From: Isoetes taiwanensis
Taxonomy: Eukaryota > Streptophyta > Lycopodiopsida > Isoetales > Isoetaceae
Reading direction: 5' to 3'
Assembly: GCA_021234155.1 (NCBI GenBank)
Contig: JAJEKV010000132.1
Span: 1,116,001-1,180,000, forward strand
Length of the DNA: 64,000 bases
Each line of letters starts with the position of its first letter. Positions within the stretch are counted from its first letter, which is position 1. Below, piece after piece: positions 11,452 through 23,691 of the stretch. The notes under the pieces are model-generated. The model was not told where the DNA came from, ran no database searches, and was given only the letters and a program-made list of their open reading frames with translations. Both the position numbers and the translations under genes were made by a program.

Positions 11452-14124
11452 AAGGACTCCACAAGCTTTATTCACCAACTAAAAACCGTAGTAAACATAA
11501 ATGCAAAGACAGATTATAACCCAAAGTGGGACAAACCGATCCAACCGAAAGCACAACCACCGCCTATGCAAAAGAATGAATCTAAAGGTAAGTATGCCGA
11601 TCGCATTCCTCTTTCTCTCAATTTTAAGCCATAACAATTTTATTTTATGCCCAATCAAGAACAATCTCATCTCGGCAGAAAGATCCACGCCTTTAAAGAT
11701 AAACAACCTCCTTCCTCGTGTGGAGATGGGGCCGTGAGTATGGCGCTTTTAAGGCTGCTGCCACCGCTCTTGTAACTTGAGTTGTTGTTTATATATAACA
11801 CTTGGCATGTGTTCTGCACTTATGTTGGTTGGGTATGTTAGCCAATTTTAGTTATGGTTAGAGGGTCTCAAACATATGGATTTTTCGAGTTGTCGCTTTT
11901 CAGCCCTTTCAATTAGTTCGATGGGTGGGGTAAGAAAATTTTTGCTTCGCTCTCAGAGTAAGAGGCCATGGCTCCTATCCTGCCTATGTTTCATCACAGC
12001 ATTTAGGCATGACTCGGTTATATTATAGGAGGTATGTATGTTTACCTTTATGGGTTTACATTACCTTATGGGCCTTACAACATGGGTGTTTGTCGCTTTC
12101 ACCTTGCATTTTCTTTTGTCACTTTTTATAGCTTTTTCCAATATTTGGTCTGGATTCGGTACACTTGGAATTCTTCAACAAAAGGAAAAGCTTGCGCAAA
12201 AGATTCGGCAGTTAAAAAACCGGCATCCATTTCATTCGCATCTAACAAAGATCAAAGCTACGTCACAAAATGGAGCTCATAAAGGGATGAAATGAAAAAA
12301 AGCTCAAATCTTGGTAGAAAAGATCCGGCATTAGATTTGTGGAGAATAAAGGCATGCTAGAAACAAGTTCATGTACTATTTGTGGTTGCAAAACCCCGCT
12401 TGATCTCAAGGTTTGCTTTTTCTAAAATAAGAAATATCAATAAGGGCAAGCATTTGATAATTTAGATAAAATAGGAGCCATTTTTACAATTTGCCCTAGT
12501 ATAAAACGTGGAGGTGCCATTAACAAACAAGTTATCGAAGTTTCAACTTCGAAGTTATATATGTCACATACGCAATTAATTATCATAATATAATACAAAA
12601 TGTATTTAGACGTTATTAACAATAGAATGAGTAACATTCTCATAAAGCCAACTCCCGCGTCTACTACATTACCGCCACGCTTACCAACCGATGGTGGCCA
12701 GCCCCAAAGAGATTCAAAAGATTCAATGTGCTCACATTCCTTTCTATGGTTTAATCCATTAGGGGTTATCTTAGATTTTGTTTTTGGTTGTTGTTTATAT
12801 ATAACACTTGGCATGTGTTCAGCACTTATGTTGGTTGGGTATGTTAACCAATTTTAGTTATGGTTAGAGGGGTCTCAAACATATGGATTTTTCGAGTTGT
12901 CGTTTCCTTTCTGGCAATTAGCTCGATGGGTGGCTTTTTACGTTGGTAAGAAAATTTTTGCTTCGTCAGGAGTAAGAGGCCATGCCTCCTATTCCGCTCA
13001 TGTTTCATCATTGGCATTTAGGCATGACTCATAAGTTATATTATTATAGGAGGTATGTATGTTTCACTCATGGGTTTATATTATTTCATGGGTTTTTACA
13101 ACATGTGGTGTTTGTGTTCCTTTTCACTCTTTTGCATTTTCTTTTGTCACTTTTTATAGCTTTTTCCAATATTTTGGCTATTGATCTGTATAATTTGGAA
13201 TTCTTCAACAAAAGGAGAAGCTTAAAAAAACTAAAATCTTCCTAGAAGGGCATGCTAGAAACAAGTTCACGTACTATTTGTGTAGCAGAATAGAGGCATG
13301 CTAGAAACAAGTTCATGTGTACTATTTGTGGTTTGCAAACCGTTTTGATCATCTTTAAAATCGTGGAGCTTCTTGGGTTTTCTTGCCAAAATTGGTGAAA
13401 CTTTTGGTTGAATTCTTTAACGATATCCGTTATAGCTTTTAGTAAAATGCTCGATGAAGCGGGAGCATTTTTGATAATTTAGATAAAATAGAGCCATTTT
13501 TAATTTCTTAGTAGTATAAAGCGTGAGAATTGCCATTAACAAACAAGTTACATTAACAAACAAGTTATCGAGTTTCAACTTGAGAAGTTATATATGTCAC
13601 ATTGCAATTATCATAATATAATACAAATGCATTTAGGCGTTATTAACAATGAATGAGCAACATTCTCATAGCCAACTCACGTGCTACTACATTACGCATT
13701 AAGACTAACTTTACTTTCGGCCAAAAGTATTTTAGTCGTACTTGTTTCAGTATGCATCATCTTACAAACAAATATGTAATTATGCGGCCCTTGAATTCTT
13801 TCAATGATCGATATATGATACAAAATAAATAGGTCCCACCGGCCTTGCTACACGACCATATGTACATGTATTTACATATGCACCATCTTAAACTTAGGGC
13901 AGTTCAAGCGGCCTTTGTGCACAAAAGATGGTCGTCAAACTATCGAGTGCTAATGTCTTGGTGGTGCACTATAATATGACTCATCTTTGGCGTTTTGGCA
14001 TTAGCTTGCTTGGGAATTTAATTTGGCCATGTAGCGATTCCATTGTTATTATTCGGCTCAAGTCAATACATGGGATTCAACTTCCAAGCGAATTTTTTTG
14101 GAATCTATGCCTAAAACTTTACAT

Positions 14125-17100
14125 TTGGCCAAATGTGGGACACCCAAACATTCTTTAACTCTAAAAGCGGAATGAACACTAGGATGCATATATGAAACAA
14201 AAATGCTTGTCTAGTGGTAAGAATTTCTCTGCTAAGTCTATTTTTATATATAACCATCGAGAGATGAGGAAGGTACAAGGACTAGAAGATGAAGAATTGA
14301 CATCGAGTCCTGGAACCGAGGATGTATCGAGAAAAAGTCCTCTACAAGTCCTACCGTGGGCTTATTAATAATAAAGTCTTAGTGATTTTGTAATGGTTTA
14401 ATAAGATAATTCTTTTTGGCCACTTTCTCTCGTAATAGTTCTTTACATTTTGGCCACATTCTCTCTTTTTGACTAGGAGCTATTTTTCTCTTTTTCTTCT
14501 TGAGCCAAAGATACATGGGCTTTGGCAGTCTCTCTGGCCAACATCCATACCACATCGTCCTCTTAGCATCATCCCAAAACAATTACTGCGGCGGTCCGAA
14601 TTAAACCTTTCCCCCATAGAATTGAAACTCCCCTCCCCCTCCCCACCAACCAGCGAGGGTGGGCATCAATTGTCTTTGCTTCCATCTTTTAAACTAGTCG
14701 AGCCCTCAAGAATCCCTTAGCTTCTTCAACCTTTGCTAAACCCCCTCCCCAATTCCAAAGCTCTAAACCCCTACTTTAGCCATGGCAACCCCAATGATAG
14801 AGGAACCAGGAGGAGCCTTGCATTCCTTCAACCTATCCCGTTGACATTCCGTCGATGGCTCTAACACCCCACCCCAACCCCCCCAAGGCGGACATGGCAT
14901 GAGACTTCTCTGGCCAGTATGTAGACACAATTCCCATTCATGACCAAATGATGCGGCAAGATCAGCATGTATCGTTGAAAAGGGAGATGAGAGAAAAAAA
15001 CATGTGCAATGGTGGCAGAGTCGGATCTGAAAATGCGAGATACACTTGATAGCGACAAACCATGTCAATCCATCATCAACTATAGCGACCAAACCATGTC
15101 AATCCATCACCGGCTAGGACGGACACACGAGGAACCTTGGAAAGCAAATTCAAGTGATGGTGGAGGGAAGCGTGATTGTATCTTTAGCGGAGGAAGAAGT
15201 CTCTTGAGTTTAGTCGAGCTATCAAAAAATGAGCGACCACAAAAGCGGGGTTTCCGGCATGGAGACCCGCATCCAACGGCTTGAGGATGGCCTTCGCCTA
15301 GCACATGTTGAGAGGCGACAAGATGGGCGTGACTTTCAAATCTCTAAACCGGGGACCAAACCACCCAATTCAACATCATATTACGGGGCGATCTTTATAA
15401 AAGTTTATCGGCTTCAACTTCAAATCGTCGGTGACTCTCCCGGATAAGTGGGCGTAAGGCAGAGTGTTGTTTACTGTCTTTTCTCTTGGCTTTGCCTTTT
15501 GATATTTTCTTGTTGGTTGCATTGCTTGGCTCTCCAATTGTGTCATCCTAGTTGCCTATTGTGCATCTTTGATCGTTGCATGGATCTTTCCATGGAAACT
15601 TTTTCACGGAACTTTAATTCATATATTGGTAGAGATGAAACTAGGTCTTGGGTTGGCGGGGCTTTTGTCACGAGGGCCACGAGAGGAAGATAGGCTGACC
15701 CCATTCGCCTAATTAGTTCTGATCGGTATTTTTCTATTGGGTTTCAATTTAGGTCAAAGTTTTGTTAACTTGATGGCTTCGGGTTCATCGATCCAACTTC
15801 CGCTGGCACTTTTTCTTAATCCTCATTTCGTTTCATCTTGCCCATTCTTTGGGTTTCATCCGCGTCCTCGAGGAAGCGGGCCCCCGACCTCTGCTTGCCG
15901 GTCCGATGGCGCCCATGCATCGTTGGTGAGCCCGGTATTGGTGTGCTCACATTCCCGTTCTATGGTTTAATCCATTAGGGGTTATCTTAGATTTTTGTTT
16001 TGGTGGTTTTTTTTAAACGACAAGCTTTATTCACCAACTAAAAAACGAGCAACATAAAATGCAAAGATTGGGATTATAACCCGGTGGACAAACCCGATCC
16101 AACCCCAAAGCACAACCACACTTTATACAAAGAATGAATCTAAAGGTAAGTATGCGGTCAATACTTTCTTCTCTCAATTTTAAGCCATAACAATTTTATT
16201 TTAAGCCTTTGAAGAACAATCTCATCTGCAGTATCTACGCCCTTAAAGATAAACAACCTCCTTCCCTGTGTGGAGATGGGCGCTCGTGAGTATGGCGCTT
16301 AAGGTTGCCAGCGTCTGTTCTTGTAACTTGAGTTGTTGTTTATATATAACACTGGCATGTGTTCGCACTTATGTTGGTTGGGTATGTTAGCCAATTTTAG
16401 TTATGGTTAGGAGGGGTCTCAAACATATGGATTTTTTGAGTTGTCGTTTCAGCCCTTTCAATTGGTTAGTTAGATGGGTGGGGTAAGAAAATTTTTGCTT
16501 CGTCTGTAGTAAGAGGCCATGGCTCTATCATGTCTATGTTTCATCATTGGCATTTAGGCATGACTCAAGTTATATTATAGGAGGTATGTATGTTTTACCT
16601 TATGGGTTTACATTACTCTTATGGGCCTTACAACATGGGTGTTTGTCGTTTTCACTCTTGCATTTTCTTTGTCACTTTTTTATAGCTTTTTCCAATATTT
16701 GGCTGGATCTGTACACTTGGAATTCTTCAACAAAAGGAAAAGCTTGTGCAAAGATTTCTCCTAAATCAAGCGGGCATCCATTTCATTCAGACGAACAAAG
16801 GATCAAAGCTACTGCTCACAAAATGGAGCCCATAAAGGGATGCTAGCGCTGAAAAAAAAAAAGCTCAAATCTTGGTAGAAAAGATCTGGGCATTAGATTT
16901 GTGGAGAATAAAGGCATGCTAGAAACAAGTTCATGTACTATTTGTGGTTGCAAACCCCGTTTGATCTGTCTAGCTTTTCTCGAAAATAAGAAATATCAAT
17001 AAGGGCAAGCATTTTGATAATTTAGATAAAATAGGGAGCCATTTTTACAATTTGCCCTAGTATAAAACGTGAGGTGCCATTAACAAACAAGTTATCGAGT

Positions 17101-18786
17101 TTCAACTTCGAAGTTATATATGTCACATTACGCAATTATCATAATATAATACAAATGCATTTAGACGTTATTAACAATAGAATGAGCAACATTCTCATAG
17201 CCAACTCCGTGCCTACTACATTACCGCCTCTGCTACCAGTCCGATGGCCGCTCATGCATCGTTGGTGAGCCCCAGTATTCAGGTGCTCACATTCCTGTTC
17301 TATGGTTTAATCCATTAGGGGTTATCTTAGATTTTGTTTTTTGGTTGTTGTTTATATATAACACTTGGCATGTGTTCAGCACTTATGTTGGTTGGGTATG
17401 TTAACCAATTTTAGTTATGGTTAGGAGGGGTCTCAAACATATGGATTTTTCGAGTTGTCGTTTCAGCCCTTTCAATTAGCTCGATGGGTGGCGTTTACGT
17501 TGGTAAGAAAATTTTTGCTTCGTCTCTGTAGTAAGAGGCCATGCCTCCTATCTGTCTATGTTTCATCATTGGCATTTAGGCATGACTCATAAGTTATATT
17601 ATAGGAGGTATGTATGTTTACCTTATGGGTTTACATTACTCTTATGGGCCTTACAACATGGGTGTTTGTGTCTTTTTCACTCTTGCATTTTCTTTGTCAC
17701 TTTTTTATAGCTTTTTCCAATATTTGGCTGGATCTGTACACTTGGAATTCTTCAACAAAAGGAGAAGCTTGTGCAAAAGATTCTGCAGTCTAAATCAAGC
17801 GAGCATCCATTTCGTTCAGACAAACAAGGGATCAAAGCTACTGCCCACAAAATGGAGCCCATAAAGAAATGCTAGCGCTGAAAAAAAAAGCTCAAATCTT
17901 GGTAGAAAAGATCTGGGCATTAAATTTGTGGAGAATAGAGGCATGCTAGAAACAAGTTCATGTACTATTTGTGGTTGCAAACCCCGTTTGATCTGTCTTT
18001 AAAATCGTGGAGCTTCTTGGAGTTTTCTTGCCAAAATTGGTGAAGCTTTTAGTTGAATTCTTTTAACGATATCAAATTATAGCTTTTCCAAAAAATAAGA
18101 AATATCAGTAAGGGCAGGCATTTTGATAATTTAGATAAAATAGAGAGCCATTTTTACAATTTGCCGTAGTATAAAACGTGAGGTGCCATTAACAAACAAG
18201 TTACATTAACAAACAAGTTATCGAGTTTCAACTTCGAAGTTATATATGTCACATTACCCAATTATCATAATATAATACAAATGCATTTAGACGTTATTAA
18301 CAATAGAATGAGCAACATTCTCATAGCCAACTCCGTGCCTACTACATTATCGCATTAAGACTAACTTTACTTTCAGCCAAAAAGTATTTTAGTCTGTACT
18401 TGTTTTCCAGTATGCATCATCTTACAAACAAATATATGGTGTACGGCCCTTGAATTCTTTCAATGATCAATATGATACAAAATAAATAGGTCCACCAGCA
18501 TATATACACGACCATATGTACATGTATTTACATGTGCACCATCTTCAGCTTAGGACAGTTCAACAGCAGCCTTTGTGCACAAAAGATGGTGCGTCAAACT
18601 ATCAGAGTGCTAATGTACTGGTGGTGCACTATAATATGACTCATGCTGGCGCGTTTTGGCATTAGCTTGCTTGGGAATTTAATTTGGCCATGGCAACGAT
18701 TCCGCTGTTATTATTCAGCTCCAAGTCAATACATGGGATTCAACTTCAGCAGAATTTTTTTGCAGATCTATGCCTAAAACTTTACA
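14125..18786 (+). repeat. array unit 3 (4.7 kb)
   Basis: It begins with a variant marker (GGCCAAATGTGGGACACC). The block order and the internal duplication of the 3' portion (about 16,340-17,230 and 17,340-18,350) match unit 2. The first half is indel-rich like unit 2, but the second half (17,240-18,780) is nearly as clean as unit 1, so sequence quality changes sharply inside one unit. Confidence 0.75.
14782..15330 (+). pseudogene. array-unit ORF, copy 3 (broken)
   Basis: The ATG and MATPMIEEPGGALHS start are visible, then the frame is lost. The coiled-coil segment survives as METRIQRLEDGLRLAHVERR near 15,259-15,320. Several frameshifts relative to copy 4 make it non-functional as read. Product unknown. 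Confidence 0.4.
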
Positions 18787-19456
18787 TTTGGCCAAATGTA
18801 GGACACCCTAGCATTCTTTAACTCTAAGCGGAATGAACACTAGGATGCATATATGAAACAAAAATGCTTGTCTAGTGGTAGAATTTCTCCTGCTAAGTCT
18901 ATTTTTTATATAACCATCACAGAGATGAGGAAGGTACAAGGACTAGAAGATGAAGAATTGACATCAGTCCTAGACAGATGCATCAGAAAAGAAGTCCTCT
19001 ACAAGTCCTCGTGGGCTTATTAATAATAAAGTCTTAGTGATTTTGTAATAGTTTAATAAAGATTAGTGACTTTGTGATAATTCTTTTGGCCACTTTCTCT
19101 CGTAATAGTTCTTTACATTTTGGCCACATTCTCTCTCTTTGACTAGGAGCTATTTTTTCTCTTTTGCTTCTTGAGCCAAAGATACATGGGCTTTGCTTGA
19201 TCTCTCTAGCCAACATCCATACTACATCGTCCTCTTAACATCATCCCAAAACAATTCTGCGACAGTCAGAATTAAACCTTTTCCCCATAGAATTGAAACT
19301 CCCCAACCCCCTCTCCTCCCCCCCCAACCCAGGGGGTGGGCATCAATTATGCTTTGCTTCCATCTTTTAAACTAGTCGAGGCCCTCAAGAATCCCTTAAG
19401 CTTCTTCAACCTTTGCTAACCCCCAATTCCAAAGCTCCTAAACCCCTACTTTAGCC

Positions 19457-20022
19457 ATGGCAACCCCAATGATAGAGGAACCGGGGAGGGCCTTGCATTC
19501 CTTCAACCTATCCCATTGACATTCACGTCGATGACTCCTAACACCCCACCCCCCCCAAGGCCCGGACATGGCATCGAGACTTCTCGGCGGTATGTAGACA
19601 CAATCCCCATTCGCAAACCAAATGATACTGGCAAGATCAACATGTATACGTTGAAAAGGGAGATGAGAGAAAAAACATGTGCAATAAGTGTGGCCCGTCA
19701 GATACAGGGCAGATACACCCACGTAGCAGCAAACCATGTCAATCCATCATCACCATAGCAGCAAACCATGTCAATCCATCATCACCCGGCTACCCCGGAC
19801 CGTAGGACACGAGGAACACTGGAAGCAAATTCAAGTGATGGTGGAGGGAAACGCAGCCCAGATTGTATCTTTGGCAGAAGAAGTGCAGGTTTCTGGTCCG
19901 AACTGCTCAAAAATGAACTGACCACAAAAACGCAGGGGATTTCCAGCATGGAGACCCGCATCCAACAGCTTGAGGATGGCCTTCGCCTAGCACATGTTGA
20001 GAGACAGCAAGATAGAGCGTGA
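19457..20022 (+). pseudogene. array-unit ORF, copy 4 (best preserved)
   Basis: Segments read in order, in changing frames: MATPMIEEPG; YVDTIPIRKPNDTGKINMY and LKREMREKTCAISVARQIQG; HWKQIQVMVEGNAAQIVSLA and EEVQVSGPNCSKMN; then SSMETRIQQLEDGLRLAHVE and a stop at 20,022. The last part is a heptad-like coiled coil. Frameshifts occur at CG/CAG-rich points, so the gene may be less broken than it looks. No homology is recognised and no partner gene is evident. Confidence 0.45.
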
Positions 20023-20700
20023 CTTTCAAATCTCTAAACCAGGAACTAAACCACCCAATTCAACATCATATTCTGGGATGATCTTTATAAAAGTTTATCA
20101 GCTTCAACTTCAAATCGGGGCGAGCTCTCCCAGATAAGTGGCTGTAAACCGAGTGTTGTTTCTGTCTTTTTCTCTTGGCTTTGCCTTTTTCGATATTTTC
20201 TTGTTGGCTGCATTGCTTGGCTCTCCAATTGTGTCGTCCTAGTTGCCTATTGCTTGCATACTGGATCTGTTGCATAGGATTTTTCCATGGAGAGGCTTTT
20301 TGCAGACTTTAATTCATATATTGGTAGAGATGAAACTAGGTGCGGGTTGGCCAGGCTTTGTCTGGGGCCACCAGAAGATAGACTGGCGGCCCATTCATAC
20401 AATTGGTTCTGATCAGGTATTTTTCTATTGGGTTTCAATTTCGTCCGAAGTTTTGTTAACTTGATGGCTTCAGTTCATCCGATCCAACTTCCGCCTGGCA
20501 CTTTTTCTTAATCCTCATTTCGTTTCATCTTGCCCATTGCTGGGTTTCATCCCGCGTCCTCCAGGAGCAGGCCCCCAGCCTCTGCTGCCAGTCCGATGGC
20601 CGCCCATGCATCGTTGGTGAGCCCCAGTATTCAGGTGCTCACATTCCTGTTCTATGGTTTAATCCATTAGGGGTTATCTTAGATTTTGTTTTTTGGTGGT

Positions 20701-20701
<1 letters not shown>

Positions 20702-20734
<33 letters not shown>
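20702..20734. repeat. poly-T tract in array unit 4
   Basis: A run of 33 T, followed by a GAAGGACGACAAGC flank also present in units 2 and 3. Confidence 0.9.
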
Positions 20735-20735
<1 letters not shown>

Positions 20736-22410
20736 AAGGACGACAAGCTTTATTCACCAACTAAAAACCAGAGCAACATAAAATGCAAAGACAGGATTAT
20801 AACCCCAGTGGACAAACCGATCCAACTGAGCACAACCACCTGCCTATGCAAAAGAATGAATCTAAAGGTAAGTATGCCAGATCAGTACTTTCTTCTCTCA
20901 ATTGTAAGCCATAACAATTTTATTTTGCGCCGACTGAAGAACAATCTCATCTGCAGTATCTACGCCCTTAAAGATAAACAACCTCCTTCTCTGTGTGGAG
21001 ATGGGCGCTCGTGAGTATGGCGCTTAAGGTTGCCAGCGTCTGTTCTTGTAACTTGAGTTGTTGTTTATATATAACACTTGGCATGTGTTCGGCACTTATG
21101 TTGGTTGGGTATGTTAGCCAATTTTAGTTATGGTTAGGAGGGGTCTCAAACATATGGATTTTTCGAGTTGTCGTTTCAGCCCTTTCAATTAGTTCGATGG
21201 GTGGGGTAAGAAAATTTTTGCTTCGTCTCTGTAGTAAGAGGCCATGGCTCCTATCTGTCTATGTTTCATCATTGGCATTTAGGCATGACTCATAAGTTAT
21301 ATTATAGGAGGTATGTATGTTTACCTTATGGGTTTACATTACTCTTATGGGCCTTACAACATGGGTGTTTGTCGTTTTCACTCTTGCATTTTCTTTGTCA
21401 CTTTTTTATAGCTTTTTCCAATATTTGGCTGGATCTGTACACTTGGAATTCTTCAACAAAAGGAAAAGCTTGTGCAAAAGATTCTGCAGTCTAAATCAAG
21501 CGGGCATCCATTTCATTCAGACGAACAAAGGATCAAAGCTACTGCCCACAAAATGGAGCCCATAAAGGGATGCTAGCGCTGAAAAAAAAAAAGCTCAAAT
21601 CTTGGTAGAAAAGATCTGGGCATTAGATTTGTGGAGAATAAAGGCATGCTAGAAACAAGTTCATGTACTATTTGTGGTTGCAAACCCCGTTTGATCTGTC
21701 TAGCTTTTCTCGAAAATAAGAAATATCAATAAGGGCAAGCATTTTGATAATTTAGATAAAATAGGGAGCCATTTTTACAATTTGCCCTAGTATAAAACGT
21801 GAGGTGCCATTAACAAACAAGTTATCGAGTTTCAACTTCGAAGTTATATATGTCACATTACGCAATTATCATAATATAATACAAATGCATTTAGACGTTA
21901 TTAATAATAGAATGAGCAACATTCTCATAGCCAACTCCGTGCCTACTACATTACCGCATTAAAACTTGTTTTCCAGTATGCATCATCTTACAAACAAATA
22001 TATGGTGTACTACCCTTGAATTGTTTCAATGATCAATATGAATGATACAAAATAAATAGGTCCACCAGCATATATACACGACCATATGTACATGTATTTA
22101 CATGTACACCATCTTCAGCTTAGAACAGTTCAACAGCAGCCTTTGTGCACAAAAGATGGTGCGTCAAACATACTATCAGAGTGTTAATGTACTAGTGGTG
22201 CACTATAATATGACTCATGCTGGCGCGTTTTGGCATTAGCTTGCTTGGGAATTTAATTTGGCCATGGCAGTGATTCCGCTGTTATTATTCAGCTCCCAAG
22301 TCAATACATGGGATTCAACTTCAATCTTTCAACGGTTTCCAGAGCATTGCTTGTCTACAGATTTGATGATTCGAGCAGAATTTTTTTGGAGATCTATGCC
22401 TAAAACTCTG

Positions 22411-23691
22411 TAAGTTTACAGGGAATTGAACTTATGAATTTCTTCATGAGATGCTTTGGCTCACAGTTATTAAAGGAGGAAGAAAAACTTCAGCTTGAGG
22501 AGTTCTAGTTTTCCAAGCTGTAGTTTGACTTACACTCAAAGGTTGAGGGAGAGCAGATTGTGCACTTAGGTGGGCTTTTGCTTGGTAAAGGAAGATTTCT
22601 CCAGTTAGAACATCAAATTGCTAATAATCAAGACCAATACCTGCAAGAAAAATTCCCATTGCCTGAGATCTCAAGAACAGATTTCTTTATTAAGTTTCTC
22701 GTCTTGCATATAATAGTGCATAGAATCATCCAATTCATTTGTAGTCATTAAAGCCCCCCTAGTCATAAAAGTATTCTCTTCAGAACAGCCATGGGTTAAC
22801 TGGCACAAAAATTCTGAACCAAACACCAGTTACCAATTGAATCTGCTTCCACTTGGATAATCAGTCCCTCAGATAAGCGATTGTGCCCACGAAATCAGGG
22901 TTAGAGAGGACATGAGAAGAGAGAAAATAGATCGAAGTGTTCCAAATAACAATAAGATTGATACAGAATAAATAGATATATACAGCATATATACATCACC
23001 ATATGGACATGTTCAGATATCTAGATGCTACATATACTAACAAAAACTGCTTCAAAAATGCAGAATACTCAGCAACTCGATTTTTACCGCAGAAGCCAAA
23101 AGCCACTGCGGACCTCTTTCCAAGTTTTGAAGGAAATTTCCAGCCTGCTCCGCAACGTTGTCTGATGGTGCTTGATTTGCAGAATTATTATACTTCCATC
23201 TAATCAATATGTAAACACAAAAAGCGGCTAACAATAATGCCTAAATTACATAATAAGCCCTACTCAAAGGAAGATTACTTTCTTTCTCATTGAGGATGAT
23301 AATGAGGATGATAATAGCAACAAGCGGAAGTCATGTCCCCTGCCTGAAGCATCCCAAGAGGAGTATCTATGGAGGACTCTAGAGAGGCAAAGCGAACAGA
23401 AGAAAAAAACATAAACAGTCATTTAAAAGAAAAAACAAGACCAATGTCTCCTCATTCTTTGTTTCAGTTCGCCTTTTTTTTATGTAGATGCTAGTCTGTA
23501 CATGAACTGACGTAATAGCTAGCCTCATAGACCACAGATGCAACTTAATCTTTCCTTCTGAATTGATTAGATGTCCAGATAAATAATAATAGCAAAACGC
23601 AGAATAAATAACTTCCCGAGGTCTTTCTTTTACACCATGCATTTCTAGACTCCTTCATAAAGTTGCAGCCTCTTGTTTGTGGGAGCAGATA
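22411..23691. other. intergenic with exon-like fragments
   Basis: This segment lies between the array and the 3' end of the holocarboxylase synthetase gene. A plus-strand stretch around 22,500-22,690 reads HLGGLLLGKGRFLQLEHQIA and continues open to 22,751, with coding-like composition but no recognised family. On the minus strand 23,052-23,234 is open without motifs. Nothing here can be called a gene with confidence. Confidence 0.35.

Larger units (their letters stand above)
9536..14124 (+). repeat. array unit 2 (4.6 kb, indel-rich)
   Basis: It carries the same block order as unit 1. The 3' blocks (TATATATAACACTTGG, GGAGGTATGTATGTTT, ATTTAGACGTTATTAA) occur twice, at about 11,785-12,650 and 12,795-13,680, so an internal duplication of roughly 1 kb is present. 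Compared with units 1 and 4, small indels and substitutions are frequent and concentrate at CAG/CTG and CG positions. Confidence 0.75.
4038..22410. repeat. tandem array of four large (3.6-5.5 kb) repeat units
   Basis: The marker GGCCAAATGTAGGACACC or a close variant recurs at about 4038, 9536, 14125 and 18787, spaced 5.5, 4.6 and 4.7 kb. Within each unit the same ordered blocks follow: the GAAGGTACAAGGACTAGAAG block, a MATPM-starting ORF, a coiled-coil segment, the CCATGGAGAGGC block, TATATATAACACTTGG, GGAGGTATGTATGTTT, and ATGCATTTAGACGTTATTAA. All copies face the same way. The array ends near 22,410, where similarity stops just after GATCTATGCCTAAAACT. Units 1 and 4 are the cleanest and units 2 and 3 carry many small indels. 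No terminal inverted repeats, LTRs or known transposase were found, so the origin of the unit is unknown. Confidence 0.85.
18787..22410 (+). repeat. array unit 4 (about 3.6 kb, single-copy 3' blocks)
   Basis: The last and cleanest unit has one copy of each block in order. It ends at GATCTATGCCTAAAACT near 22,410. In the earlier units this string is followed directly by the start of the next unit, which supports true head-to-tail tandem arrangement. A 33-base poly-T tract (20,702-20,734) lies mid-unit. Confidence 0.8.
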
